A model generated the notes under the pieces. That model had not been told where the DNA came from and did no database searches. It worked only from the letters and a program-made list of their open reading frames with translations. DNA of 64,000 nucleotides from Halobacteroidaceae bacterium (GTDB lineage: Bacteria; Bacillota; Halanaerobiia; B1SED10-174): positions 62,001-126,000 of the forward strand of contig PUNE01000079.1 in NCBI GenBank assembly GCA_003551665.1, read 5' to 3'. Both the position numbers and the translations under genes were made by a program. The number at the start of each line of letters is the position of its first letter. Position 1 is the stretch's first letter. This document shows, piece by piece, positions 52,943-61,979 of this stretch.

Positions 52943-53757
52943 TATACAATTTGCATTTCTAACCGGAGTTTATCCGCAATTTTGGCAATAAACTGAGAAT
53001 TTGTTGGTTTACAATTATTTGCTCCCACTGAATTCCCAAATATATCTTTAATTTCATTCCAATTTCCCCGTTCCCAGGAAACCTCAATTGCATGTCTGAT
53101 CGCCCGTTCCACCCGGGAAGGAGTTGTATCATATTTCCGGGCAACCATTGGGTAAAGTTCTTTTGTAACAGCACTGATCAGTTCAATTTCTTCAATTACC
53201 ATCATTATTGCCTCCCGGAGATAAATATAACCTTTGATATGGGCGGGAACCCCGAGTTGGTGCATTACACCGGTCACCTTTACCTCCAGGTTCTGGTCAT
53301 TGTTCTGATTCCTGTTATGGTTCCTGTCCTGGTTTGGTTTTTTCAAAAGGGGTTTATCAAGGCCACTGGAGGAGGCCTTGTTTTTCTGTTGTCTAATCCT
53401 TTCTGCCAGAATTTCCAGGTCAAAAGGTTTTAACAGGTAATAATCGGCACCCAGTTGTAAAATCCGCTGGATAACGTCCTGCTGGCCAAATGCAGTTAAC
53501 ATGATAACTTTCAGGTCACCATCTCTCCCCTTTTTATTAAGTTCCTCCAGGACTCCCATTCCGTCCAGGCGAGGCATAATAATATCAAGGACCAGGATAT
53601 CTGGCTTTTTCTTTTCCAGCAATTCCATACAATGCAAACCATCATTGGCCACACCCACTAGTTCAAAATCTTCCTGAACAGAAAAAAATTCTTCCGCCAT
53701 CCTGCATAAATCGAGATCGTCATCAGCCAGCAGAACTTTAATTCTTTCCTGCAGCAT
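52942..53757 (-). CDS. spo0A: Sporulation master regulator Spo0A
   Basis: The 271-residue protein has a receiver domain (DDD, phosphoacceptor in [13 protein letters not shown] near residue 58, Lys in LLKPFD near 108) and the Spo0A DNA-binding domain ([17 protein letters not shown] and [15 protein letters not shown]). Between them is an Asn/Arg/Gln-rich linker of about 15 residues ([12 protein letters not shown]). The presence of Spo0A implies endospore formation. ATG at 53757 follows GGAGGTGG; the reading to 53787 lacks a ribosome site. Confidence 0.97.
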   Translation of the reverse strand: MLQERIKVLLADDDLDLCRMAEEFFSVQEDFELVGVANDGLHCMELLEKKKPDILVLDIIMPRLDGMGVLEELNKKGRDGDLKVIMLTAFGQQDVIQRILQLGADYYLLKPFDLEILAERIRQQKNKASSSGLDKPLLKKPNQDRNHNRNQNNDQNLEVKVTGVMHQLGVPAHIKGYIYLREAIMMVIEEIELISAVTKELYPMVARKYDTTPSRVERAIRHAIEVSWERGNWNEIKDIFGNSVGANNCKPTNSQFIAKIADKLRLEMQIV

Positions 53758-53792
53758 CGAAAAAAACCACCTCCATTTTTTTGTCAATTAAT

Positions 53793-53821
53793 ATTTTCTA
53801 TATTTTATAAAATTTTCCTTT
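53793..53821 (-). promoter_or_regulatory. Possible sigma-H promoter of spo0A
   Basis: AAAGGAAAA (53813-53821), 11 nt, ATAGAAAAT (53793-53801) fits the sigma-H pattern with one mismatch. Spo0A is sigma-H-controlled in Bacillus. The region is very AT-rich, which weakens the call. Confidence 0.4.
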
Positions 53822-53849
53822 TTTCTGGAAATTTTTTCTGTATTATTTC

Positions 53850-53881
53850 CCAAAATTCAGGGCACCCTCTCGGATGCCCTG
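53850..53881 (-). terminator. Terminator of the recN operon
   Basis: AGGGCATCC and GGGTGCCCT (minus strand) form a 9-bp stem with one G-U pair around GAGA, followed by GAATTTT. It lies 20 nt after recN. Confidence 0.65.
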
Positions 53882-53901
53882 GAATTTTATTTAACTCAAC
53901 T

Positions 53902-55629
53902 TTAATCAAACTTCCTTTTTCCCCGAGCTTTTTCCAGCATTTCCCGGGCGTGAGAAAGGGCTGTTTCCGAAACCTCCCCTTCCAGCATCCGGGCCAGTTC
54001 TCCTGCCCTTTCTTGGGAATTGAGTTCAACAACCTGAGTGCGCGTTTTTCCTCCCTTTATTTCCTTGTCGATAAAGAGGTGCTTATCCGCCATGCTGGCT
54101 ATATGTGGGAGGTGGGTAATGGTAATAACCTGGCGGTTGCGGCTGATCTTGGCAAGCTTTTCAGCAACCTTTTGGGCAGTTTTTCCTCCAATACCGCTAT
54201 CAATTTCATCAAAAATCATTGTAGGAACCTGTTCCCGGTCGGCAGTCAAGGCTTTTAGCGCAAGCATCAGTCGGGATATCTCGCCTCCTGATGCGATTCT
54301 GGTTAGAGGTTTCAAATCTTCCCCCGGATTGGGGGAAAGCATAAATTCTACCTGGTCAACCCCATATTCCCAAAAAGCCATTTCCTTACCCGGTGGGCCA
54401 ATACCATCCTGATCATAAACCGTTTGGAAGTCAACCCTGAACATGGTCTGGGGCATTGCCAGCCCCTTCAATTCCGCAACCAAAAGTTCTGACATTTTTT
54501 CCGCTGCAGCCTTTCTCTCCCTGGAAAGTTCCCTGGCCAGGGAAAGGTACCTCTCCTCGCAGTCAGAAATCACCCGTTCCAGATCATCGGTTTTTTCCTG
54601 ACTTCCCAGCAGCTTTTTGTATTCAACCCTGGCGGTCTCCAAAAACTGAAGTACTTTCTCAAAAGAGGGCCCGTATTTCCTTTTCAAATCATTAATCTCG
54701 CCTATCCTGTTTTCCACTTCCTGCAGGCGGGCTTCATCAAAAACAATCCCCTCGGCATAACTCCTTAATTCCCTGGCCAGTTCCTGAAGCTGGTAATAGG
54801 AACTGCGAAGAAGTTCTTCTGCATTTTCCAGCTTGGAATCAATTTTTTTTAATTCTTCCAGCTCTTTTTGCATATACCCTAACTTATCATTAATTCCTGT
54901 TTCCATTTCTTCTCCGTTAAGACTGGAAAAGATTTCCTGGCACTTGGTGTAGAGGAATTCGTAATTTGTCAGGACTTTATGTTCTTCCTCCAGTTTTTCC
55001 TCTTCGCCTGGTTTTAGGCTGGCTTTTTCCAGTTCCTTGATCTGGAATGACACTAATTCCAGGCGTTGTTTGCGTTCTTTTTCCGAACGTTTTAACTTCT
55101 CCAGTTCTCCCCGGGCCGTTTTAATTTCTCTGTATACGCTGTTTACTTCATTTTTTAGCTCTTTCAGTTTTTCGCCCCCGAAATGGTCAAGTAACTGGCG
55201 CTGATTATCTCCAGAAAAAAGGGATTGATGTTCATGCTGCCCGTGAATATCAATTAGAAATGGGGAAACTTCCTTAATCACCGAGAGAGTTGAAAGCTGT
55301 CCATTTACCCGAACTCTGTTGTTCCCGGAGCGGGAAATTTCACGGCTTAAAAGGAGTTGATCTTCTTCTGTTTCCACCCCTAATTCTAGAAGTTTTTCCT
55401 GCAGGCCAGGAAGACCATCAACCACGAAAAGGGCCCGGATTTCTGCTTTTTCCGCGCCCGTCCGTATGTAGTCCAGAGAGGCCCTTGCTCCAAGCAAAAG
55501 CTCCAGTGCACCGATAAGAATCGATTTCCCCGCACCGGTTTCTCCGGTTAAAATATTAAGCCCGGGAGAAAATTCAATATTCTGCCTTTCAATCAGGGCA
55601 AAATTATTTATCCCCAGTTCAACCAGCAC
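53902..55629 (-). CDS. recN: DNA repair protein RecN
   Basis: RecN is an SMC-like ATPase acting early in double-strand break repair. The 575-residue protein has Walker A TGETGAGKS near residue 33, two coiled-coil arms, and a C-terminal signature IASGGEISRLMLALK and MIFDEIDSGIGGKTA (Walker B). DIHGQHEHQSLF is a RecN-specific motif. The recN-argR-nadK-tlyA-dxs order is conserved in Bacillota. Confidence 0.97.
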   Translation of the reverse strand: MLVELGINNFALIERQNIEFSPGLNILTGETGAGKSILIGALELLLGARASLDYIRTGAEKAEIRALFVVDGLPGLQEKLLELGVETEEDQLLLSREISRSGNNRVRVNGQLSTLSVIKEVSPFLIDIHGQHEHQSLFSGDNQRQLLDHFGGEKLKELKNEVNSVYREIKTARGELEKLKRSEKERKQRLELVSFQIKELEKASLKPGEEEKLEEEHKVLTNYEFLYTKCQEIFSSLNGEEMETGINDKLGYMQKELEELKKIDSKLENAEELLRSSYYQLQELARELRSYAEGIVFDEARLQEVENRIGEINDLKRKYGPSFEKVLQFLETARVEYKKLLGSQEKTDDLERVISDCEERYLSLARELSRERKAAAEKMSELLVAELKGLAMPQTMFRVDFQTVYDQDGIGPPGKEMAFWEYGVDQVEFMLSPNPGEDLKPLTRIASGGEISRLMLALKALTADREQVPTMIFDEIDSGIGGKTAQKVAEKLAKISRNRQVITITHLPHIASMADKHLFIDKEIKGGKTRTQVVELNSQERAGELARMLEGEVSETALSHAREMLEKARGKRKFD

Positions 55630-55643
55630 CTTATATTTACCCC

Positions 55644-56102
55644 CTATTCAACACCTATCAGCTCTCGCAGACGATGCAGAACTTCCTCCTTATTGCAATC
55701 TTCTTCCAGTGCCACAAAAATGCAGTCATCTCCTGCAACACAACCCATAACCTCTTTCCAATCCAGGTTATCGATTGCTGAAGCCAATCCTCCTGCAGTA
55801 CCTGAAAGAGTTTTTACAACAATAATATATCCGGAAATTTCCACACTTAAAACAAAATTTTTAAACATCTTTTCTATCCAGCGAGCCATTTTATATTTAT
55901 CCGCTTCCGGCGGCATTGCATACTTGTAGCTGCCATCCTCAATGGGAACTTTTATTAGACCAAGGTCTTTAATGTCCCGGGAAACTGTGGCCTGTGTAAC
56001 CTCGATACCTTCTTCTTCGAGGGCTTTAGCCAGTTCTTCTTGAGTTCGGACCCGCTCATTTTTTACAATGTTAATTATTTTCAGGTGCCTTTTTCCCTTC
56101 AT
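55644..56102 (-). CDS. argR: Arginine repressor ArgR
   Basis: The 152-residue protein has an N-terminal winged helix (TQEELAKALEEEGIEVTQATVSRDIKDLGL) and a C-terminal arginine-sensing domain with VAGDDCIFVAL near residue 126. It controls arginine genes, none of which are in the window. It sits between nadK and recN. Confidence 0.96.
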   Translation of the reverse strand: MKGKRHLKIINIVKNERVRTQEELAKALEEEGIEVTQATVSRDIKDLGLIKVPIEDGSYKYAMPPEADKYKMARWIEKMFKNFVLSVEISGYIIVVKTLSGTAGGLASAIDNLDWKEVMGCVAGDDCIFVALEEDCNKEEVLHRLRELIGVE

Positions 56103-56105
56103 GTT

Positions 56106-56966
56106 TTACCCCCTATCACCTTTATAGTTTAAGCGTTTCTGCAGGATTTGATAAAAATCTTTTTCCGAAAAACGAACCAGAAGGGTTTTCTCTTCCGCTG
56201 CGGCAATTTTGACAACATCATCCCTAACCAGGCGCAGTCCCTCCTGCCCGTCAACCGTTAACATAACCCTGCGATCAGCACGCCTTACCTTGATTTCAAT
56301 TTTTTCTATTTTGCGAACAACCAGCGGTCTGGCATGCAGAGAATGAGGACAAATCGGGGTTATAATAAACCCTTCTACCATGGGGTGAACAATTGGTCCC
56401 CCTGCACTTAGAGAATAGGCTGTCGAACCAGTTGGGGTTGAGACAATCAAACCATCTCCGGGAAATGTACTTATATAAATATTCTGCAGGTAAAGATCAA
56501 GCTCAATAATCCTCGCGAAGGCTCCTTTGCTGATAACAATATCATTCAACCCAAGCACCCGGGCAATTTCAAGGCCTCTGCGGCAAACCCATCCTTCAAT
56601 CATTGCTCTTTCTTCAACCCGATATTTCTTTTCCAGGATATTGTCCAAAACAAGGTCCAGATCCTCGGCTTCCATCTCCGTCAAAAAACCCAGTCGCCCA
56701 AGATTAAACCCCAGAATGGGAATATTGGAACCAGCAAAAAACCTTGCGGTATGCAAAAAAGTGCCATCTCCACCCAGTATCAGGAGGAGTTCAGCTTCAT
56801 TGCGAAGCTGGCGCCTGGACATGGGAGTCCCCCTGTCTCCAAACCCGGGAGCATCTTCCTGGGAAATAAAAACAGGTAAATCGCGCTCCTTCATTTTTTC
56901 AATAAGAGCTTCACCGACCTGAACAGCCTTTTTTTTCTCCTCGTTAACAACCAATCCTATTTTCAA
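56106..56966 (-). CDS. nadK: NAD kinase
   Basis: NadK phosphorylates NAD+ to NADP+. The 286-residue protein carries [14 protein letters not shown] (catalytic GGDG), NLGRLGFL, and the conserved [23 protein letters not shown] at 56966 is chosen because AGAGG lies 9 nt upstream; GTG at 56975 is also possible. It lies 12 nt after tlyA. Confidence 0.96.
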   Translation of the reverse strand: MKIGLVVNEEKKKAVQVGEALIEKMKERDLPVFISQEDAPGFGDRGTPMSRRQLRNEAELLLILGGDGTFLHTARFFAGSNIPILGFNLGRLGFLTEMEAEDLDLVLDNILEKKYRVEERAMIEGWVCRRGLEIARVLGLNDIVISKGAFARIIELDLYLQNIYISTFPGDGLIVSTPTGSTAYSLSAGGPIVHPMVEGFIITPICPHSLHARPLVVRKIEKIEIKVRRADRRVMLTVDGQEGLRLVRDDVVKIAAAEEKTLLVRFSEKDFYQILQKRLNYKGDRG

Positions 56967-56978
56967 AAATAACACCCT

Positions 56979-57761
56979 CTATCTCAGCTTTGCCTGACAC
57001 TCAACCCAATGGAATTGTGTAAATTCTCCAACCCCACCCTTTTGCATCAGCAGAAAATATTCCTGATTCCCCCTGACTCCGGCTAACCTGGAAGGAGCAA
57101 TGCCAATAAAGCCAAGCCCATTTTTTAGTTTGGTTTCTACAACTTTTTTGACCGCATAATACTGGTCTTCTTCTCCTGGAACCAGGCCCCTTTTACCTAC
57201 TTTTTGCGGACCAACCTCAAACTGGGGCTTAACCAGTGTCAGGAAAAATCCTCCCTCTTTTAAAGCCGTTACCAGATTGGGGATAACTTTGGTGGCCGAA
57301 ATAAAAGAAAGATCGAGGACAATAAGATCGAGCTGTTCACGGGTAAGATCCGAAGAAAAGTAACGAAGGTTATAATTTTCAATTACAACCACCCGGGGAT
57401 CTTGCCGCAGTTCAGGGACCATCTGGTTGCTACCCACATCAACTGCATAAATTTTTTTGGCTCCCCTTTCCAAAAGGCAGGCTGTAAAACCTCCGGTGGA
57501 TGCCCCGCCATCAAGAACAATCATACCTTCTGGATCAAAATCCAGGTCTTCGAGGGCCCCGTTAAGTTTTACTCCTCCTCGCCCCGGATAGGGATCCTGG
57601 GACTCGACTTTAATTGGGGCCTCAAAACTAATTTTTGCCGCAGGCGTTTTAACTATTTCGCCCTCCACCGTTACTTCTCCTTTACGAATTGCGGCCTGGG
57701 CCTTATTTCTTGAAGAAAAAAGCCCTCTTTCTAAGAGTAAAAGGTCCAATCTTTTCTTCAT
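56979..57761 (-). CDS. tlyA: TlyA-family rRNA 2'-O-methyltransferase/hemolysin-like protein
   Basis: The 260-residue protein has an N-terminal S4 RNA-binding domain (RLDLLLLERGLFSSRNKAQ) and an FtsJ-type methyltransferase domain: LDGGASTGGFTACLL binds S-adenosylmethionine and DLSFISATK contains catalytic residues. Homologues methylate rRNA. Its S4 domain begins at the ATG, so the 59-nt overlap with the 3' end of dxs appears real. Confidence 0.92.
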   Translation of the reverse strand: MKKRLDLLLLERGLFSSRNKAQAAIRKGEVTVEGEIVKTPAAKISFEAPIKVESQDPYPGRGGVKLNGALEDLDFDPEGMIVLDGGASTGGFTACLLERGAKKIYAVDVGSNQMVPELRQDPRVVVIENYNLRYFSSDLTREQLDLIVLDLSFISATKVIPNLVTALKEGGFFLTLVKPQFEVGPQKVGKRGLVPGEEDQYYAVKKVVETKLKNGLGFIGIAPSRLAGVRGNQEYFLLMQKGGVGEFTQFHWVECQAKLR

Positions 57762-59655
57762 AATCAGAATCCCTTTTTTGATTTTTTAGGGCTGAAATCC
57801 AAAAATTTTCTATTCGATCAGCCATATTTTCCACGTCAAGGCCATTATCTCTTAAAAGCAGATCAATACTACCATGGGGGATAAAACGATCCGGTAATCC
57901 CAGATTTAAAGTGGGGACCTGCAGGTTTTTTTCAGCCATTAATTCCAGTACTGCTGATCCCATCCCCCCAGCAAGGTAGTTTTCTTCAAGAGTTACAACC
58001 AGGGAAACCTTTTTTGCCCATTTTTCCAGGAGTTCGGCATCAAGAGGCTTGATAAATCGGAGGTCGGCTACCCCAACGGAAAACCCCTTCTTTTCCAGTA
58101 GTTCTGCAACCCGGTAACCTTCCCAGACCATACTTCCACTACCCAACAGGAGAATATCACTACCCCGTCGAAGCATTTCTCCCTTCCCAGGACTCACAGG
58201 GTGATCAGTTTCCAGCGGAATCTCGGGAACGCTACCCCGTGGATAGCGGATAGCCACCGGCCCGTTAAAACCGTGAGCCCAGGCAAACATTTTTTCCATT
58301 TCTTTTCTGTCACGAGGAGCCAAAACAGTCATGTTGGGAATATGGCGTAGAAAAGAAAGATCAAAAAGCCCATGGTGGGTCTCTCCATCATCCCCAACCA
58401 GTCCCGCCCTGTCAATGGCAAAAGTAACCGGCAGGCCGGGCAGGCACACATCGTGAACTATTTGATCATAAGCCCGCTGCAGAAAAGTGGAATAAATAGC
58501 AACTACAGGCTTCAGTCCACCCCTGGCCATGCCTGCGGCCAGTGTTACTCCGTGCTGCTCCGCAATACCCACGTCAAAAAAACGCTCGGGAAATTTTTTG
58601 GCAAATTTATTGAGTCCTGTTCCGTCGGGCATTGCCGCTGTAATCGCGGTAATATTCTCATCTTTTTCTGCCATATCACAAATTATTTCACTGAAACAAC
58701 TGGTAAAGCTCTTACCACTGGATCGAACCTTCCCTTCTCCGTTTTCCAGTATAAAAGGTCCTGTGCCGTGAAAACGGGAGGGACTTTTTTCCGCTGGATG
58801 GTACCCTTTACCTTTTTCAGTTACAGCATGAATCAAGAGAGGACCCTCCAGCCTTTTGCTGCGCTGAAAATACTGGCGAAGAGCAGAAATATCGTGCCCC
58901 GGAACAGGTCCTAAATAGGTAAAGCCAAGTTCCTCAAAAAACACCCCGGGAACAACCAGGTATTTCAAGCTATCTTTTATTCGGTCTGCAGCAAAAGCCA
59001 TTCTACCGCCTATTGCGGGAATTCTTTTCATTAAAAATTCGGCATCACTTCTCAGTTTCTGGTAAATGGGTTCTGTGCGAATCCTAGCAAGGTAATTGGC
59101 CAGAGCCCCAACATTTTGAGAAATGGACATTTCATTATCATTAAGCACAACAATTATTTTTTTCTTTAAATGCCCGATATGGTTTAAAGCCTCCAGGGCC
59201 ATGCCTCCAGATAGAGCCCCATCTCCAATCACTGCAATAATCTCATGTTTTTCCCTCTTTTGCTCCCGGGCAAGGGCAAGTCCCATTGCGGAAGAAAGAG
59301 AAGTACTGCTGTGCCCTGTTTCTACAATATCGTGTTTGCTTTCGCTGCTCTTGGGAAAACCACTCATTCCCCGGAACTTACGGAGAGACTCAAATTCTTT
59401 CTGCCGACCCGTCAAAAGTTTATGGGCATAACACTGGTGGCCAACATCCCAGACAATCTTGTCCTGAGGGCTATCAAAAACAGAATGCAGGGCAACAGTA
59501 AGCTCAACCACCCCCAGATTGGAAGCAAGGTGACCTCCATTGCGAGACACTACATCGATAATTCTCTCTCTGATTTGTTCAGAAATATTTTCCAAATCGT
59601 TTAGACCAAGTTCTCGCAATATATCTGGCCCTTCAATATCATCAAGTTTGATCAT
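57703..59655 (-). CDS. dxs: 1-deoxy-D-xylulose-5-phosphate synthase
   Basis: Dxs condenses pyruvate and glyceraldehyde-3-phosphate, the first step of the MEP isoprenoid pathway; IspA upstream uses the products. The 650-residue protein has VWDVGHQCYAHKLLTGR, the TPP motif GDGALSGGMALEALN, the transketolase centre FAIDRAGLVGDDGETHHG and the ferredoxin-like C-domain. A short C-terminal extension overlaps tlyA. ATG at 59655 overlaps the oapA stop as ATGA. Confidence 0.97.
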   Translation of the reverse strand: MIKLDDIEGPDILRELGLNDLENISEQIRERIIDVVSRNGGHLASNLGVVELTVALHSVFDSPQDKIVWDVGHQCYAHKLLTGRQKEFESLRKFRGMSGFPKSSESKHDIVETGHSSTSLSSAMGLALAREQKREKHEIIAVIGDGALSGGMALEALNHIGHLKKKIIVVLNDNEMSISQNVGALANYLARIRTEPIYQKLRSDAEFLMKRIPAIGGRMAFAADRIKDSLKYLVVPGVFFEELGFTYLGPVPGHDISALRQYFQRSKRLEGPLLIHAVTEKGKGYHPAEKSPSRFHGTGPFILENGEGKVRSSGKSFTSCFSEIICDMAEKDENITAITAAMPDGTGLNKFAKKFPERFFDVGIAEQHGVTLAAGMARGGLKPVVAIYSTFLQRAYDQIVHDVCLPGLPVTFAIDRAGLVGDDGETHHGLFDLSFLRHIPNMTVLAPRDRKEMEKMFAWAHGFNGPVAIRYPRGSVPEIPLETDHPVSPGKGEMLRRGSDILLLGSGSMVWEGYRVAELLEKKGFSVGVADLRFIKPLDAELLEKWAKKVSLVVTLEENYLAGGMGSAVLELMAEKNLQVPTLNLGLPDRFIPHGSIDLLLRDNGLDVENMADRIENFWISALKNQKRDSDYEEKIGPFTLRKRAFFFKK

Positions 59656-60206
59656 TCATTTTGCCCTCCTTTCCTTCTCCAGGGAACAAGAACTTCTGCC
59701 AGGGTAAGGAAATTCCCAACTCCACCTATTATTTTGTTGGCCTTTGTTATCCCTATTCCCTTACAAAAACCCTTACCTCCTACGGTAAGGGCAGCAGCAA
59801 GAGCCACCACAAGTACATTTAAAATTGCCTCGCCAAGGTCAACAACGAAAGCCAGGCGAACAACAAGCATTGCGCCCAGGGCTCCGCTTACTGTTCCACA
59901 AATATCACCGACAATATCACTGCAAAAAGTAGCCACCCGGTCAGCATTTCGAACCAGATGTAACCCCTTTTTGGCCCCAAAGTCTTTTCGCGCAGCCCGA
60001 GCATTAAAGGGGGCAACATCTGCTGCGGCAGCAGCTACCCCGATCATATCAAAAATAACTCCGATTGTAATAATAAGCAAAAAAACAACAGACGCAAAAA
60101 AGGAACCAAGATTGGCTACCGCCAAACGGGAAAAAGCCACCACCAGGATGGCAATAAAAAAAGTGAGTATACCCATCGTAACTCCCGTTCGGAGGTTTTT
60201 ACTCAA
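59652..60206 (-). CDS. oapA: OLE-associated membrane protein OapA
   Basis: A roughly 184-residue membrane protein with about four hydrophobic segments, the signature region VIFDMIGVAAAAADVAPFNARAA and GDICGTVSGALGAM. It lies directly downstream of the OLE RNA, the conserved place of OapA, which binds this RNA and brings it to the membrane. The start is probably TTG at 60206, spaced from a G-rich ribosome site; TTG at 60221 is the alternative. Its stop overlaps the dxs start. Confidence 0.9.
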   Translation of the reverse strand: MSKNLRTGVTMGILTFFIAILVVAFSRLAVANLGSFFASVVFLLIITIGVIFDMIGVAAAAADVAPFNARAARKDFGAKKGLHLVRNADRVATFCSDIVGDICGTVSGALGAMLVVRLAFVVDLGEAILNVLVVALAAALTVGGKGFCKGIGITKANKIIGGVGNFLTLAEVLVPWRRKGGQNE

Positions 60207-60233
60207 TCCCTTTCCCCCCAATTATTATTTCAG

Positions 60234-60813
60234 GCGCATCGGCGGTGATAGACCGGATAAATGCTGCGGCTTAGGTCCAGCAGGCTTTCCCAGTGATCTC
60301 CAAAAGGTTGCCCTCTTGGCGGTTTCCCTTTAAATCACTCTGTACTGTCGCCATGTACAGGGCTGGATTACCACTCAGACCACACTTCAATCCCCGGTCC
60401 ATCCCCACAGCGGGACAGCCTAGAAGTTTTCCTTGACAACCTTGACTACTCCCTAGCTTCTTTTGCAGTAAGGGTTTCAGAGGTAAAGGAACCGCTCCCT
60501 CAGGGCCCTTCGGGATAGGAACTTAAAAACCTCCTCTCCCCTTACCACTCAAAGCAGGCTACGCTGCAGCTACCTTGCGGTTTCTGCAGGTTCCCCGGAC
60601 ACTAGCTCCCTACAGGTATCCGGGCCTCCGCGGAATCAGGGTCTACGCCCACATGCCATTGTGGATCGCCCCGAATTCCTTAACTCCCAGCTGTGACCCC
60701 CGACTGGGCGTCAGTAGCCACAACCAGGAACTTCATCGATGTGCCCTTTGACGGATTTTTAGGCCCGCCTTCAGGAGTACAGGGTTGACTAGGATACTGC
60801 ACCGCCGATGCGC
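60234..60813 (-). ncRNA. OLE RNA (ornate large extremophilic RNA)
   Basis: A 580-nt stretch without open reading frames. The two ends form a perfect 14-bp stem (60234-60247 with 60800-60813, GCGCATCGGCGGTG). The inside is GC-rich compared with the flanks and full of short complementary segments, such as CTGTACATGGCGACAGTACAG near the 3' end. It lies between ispA and oapA within the folD-xseA-xseB-ispA...dxs-tlyA-nadK-argR-recN-spo0A order, where OLE RNA is known. Known OLE RNAs form a membrane ribonucleoprotein linked to stress from alcohol, cold and magnesium. Confidence 0.92.
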
Positions 60814-60818
60814 AATTA

Positions 60819-60847
60819 ATTATAACATAACCGTTTAAAACTGACAA
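60819..60847 (-). promoter_or_regulatory. Sigma-A promoter of the OLE RNA
   Basis: TTGTCA (60842-60847), 17 nt, TATAAT (60819-60824) on the minus strand. The predicted start is 6-7 nt downstream, exactly at the base of the terminal stem, so the RNA probably begins there. Confidence 0.85.
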
Positions 60848-60850
60848 TTC

Positions 60851-61738
60851 TCACCTGTCACGGTAATAAACAAAATTCGCCAGTTCAATAAAAATCTTAC
60901 CTTTTTTTCCCAGTTTCCCAGCTGCTTTTTCCGCAAAAAGGCGCCTCTCTTCTGCTTTTTCCCTGGCTCCTTTTATTCCCAGAAGACCGGGGTAAGTTGA
61001 TTTTCCAAGCTCAGCATCCTTTTTCCCCGCTTTCCCGGTTTTTTCTGGGTCCCCTACCACGTCAAGAAGATCATCAGTTATCTGGAAAAGTAACCCCAAT
61101 TCCTCACCATAGGTTCTCAAAGCTTCAAGATCCTCTTCCGGAGCTTCGCCCAGGATTCCCCCGCTTAAAAGAGAAGCCGTAATTAAAGCCCCGGTTTTAC
61201 TCCGGTGGATTTCTTCCAGCTGGAATAGTTCAAGCTTACGACCTTCCCCTTTTAAATCCAGGTATTGTCCTCCAACCATTCCCTCGGGGCCTGAAGCCTT
61301 TAAAACCACTTCCATTGCTTTCTGAACTGTTCGGGGAGGGAAATCCTTTCCGGTTGAGGTCATAAGCTCACAGGCCACCGTGAGAAGAGCATCTCCTACC
61401 AGGAGCGCATTTGCTTCCCCGTAAACCCGGTGGGCGGTCAGCCTGCCCCGACGGAAATCATCATCATCCATAACCGGAAGGTCATCGTGGACAAGGGAAT
61501 AGGTGTGAATTGCTTCAATTGCACACGCAAAGGGGAGAGCTTTTTCCTCCCGAGAAGAATACATGGTGAATGCCTGGAGAAAAAGGAATGGCCTGATCCT
61601 TTTTCCTTTTCCCCCAAGGGCATAACTAATGGCTTCCCCAAATCTGGAAGGAATGGATCTTTCTTCAACTATCCTGGGCAAATAGGTTTCTACTGTTTTT
61701 TGAATCCTTTCCATTTCCGTTTTTATTTTCGTCATCAT
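60851..61738 (-). CDS. ispA: Polyprenyl (farnesyl/geranylgeranyl) diphosphate synthase
   Basis: A trans-isoprenyl diphosphate synthase of about 295 residues. GGKGKRIRPFLFL near residue 40, the first Asp-rich motif HDDLPVMDDDD, and the second motif QITDDLLDVVGD are complete. Product chain length cannot be read with certainty. Start is uncertain because it lies within xseB; ATG at 61738 is used, ATG at 61714 is possible. Confidence 0.94.
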   Translation of the reverse strand: MMTKIKTEMERIQKTVETYLPRIVEERSIPSRFGEAISYALGGKGKRIRPFLFLQAFTMYSSREEKALPFACAIEAIHTYSLVHDDLPVMDDDDFRRGRLTAHRVYGEANALLVGDALLTVACELMTSTGKDFPPRTVQKAMEVVLKASGPEGMVGGQYLDLKGEGRKLELFQLEEIHRSKTGALITASLLSGGILGEAPEEDLEALRTYGEELGLLFQITDDLLDVVGDPEKTGKAGKKDAELGKSTYPGLLGIKGAREKAEERRLFAEKAAGKLGKKGKIFIELANFVYYRDR

Positions 61739-61979
61739 TTTCCGGGGAAGCAAAAGGTTCAGTCTTAATTTCGCCGTCTTTCTCGTCCACAAGCTTTTCT
61801 ATTTTTCCCTGGGCCTCCTCGAGCTTTTTCTGGCATTGCCTCGAAAGCCGAACACCCTCTTCGAAAAGTTCAAGGGATTCTTCCAGCTTTAAATCCCCGC
61901 TTTCCAGCTTTTCAACTATTTCTTCCAGCTTTTGGAGTGCTTCTTCAAAACTCAGCTTATCCTTCTGCTTGGCCCCCAT
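61665..61979 (-). CDS. xseB: Exonuclease VII small subunit
   Basis: The small subunit that binds XseA. It starts [22 protein letters not shown], typical for the family. The last 30 residues are rich in Asn/Asp/Lys and overlap ispA by 74 nt. ATG at 61979 follows GAGGAGG with correct spacing. It overlaps xseA by 23 nt. Confidence 0.93.
   Translation of the reverse strand: MGAKQKDKLSFEEALQKLEEIVEKLESGDLKLEESLELFEEGVRLSRQCQKKLEEAQGKIEKLVDEKDGEIKTEPFASPENDDENKNGNGKDSKNSRNLFAQDS

Noticed and set aside
59734-60333. A 199-codon plus-strand frame across oapA and the OLE RNA 3' end
   Set aside because: It is Ala/Thr-rich antisense of a hydrophobic gene, with no ribosome site; oapA and OLE RNA explain the sequence.
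60234-60813. The non-coding block read as a group II intron, degraded gene or riboswitch cluster
   Set aside because: The terminal stem, own promoter, length and neighbours fit OLE RNA; no intron domain V or reverse transcriptase is present.
61739-61792. Longer start for ispA at GTG 61792
   Set aside because: The added residues lie within xseB, are basic and unlike the family N-terminus, and have no ribosome site.
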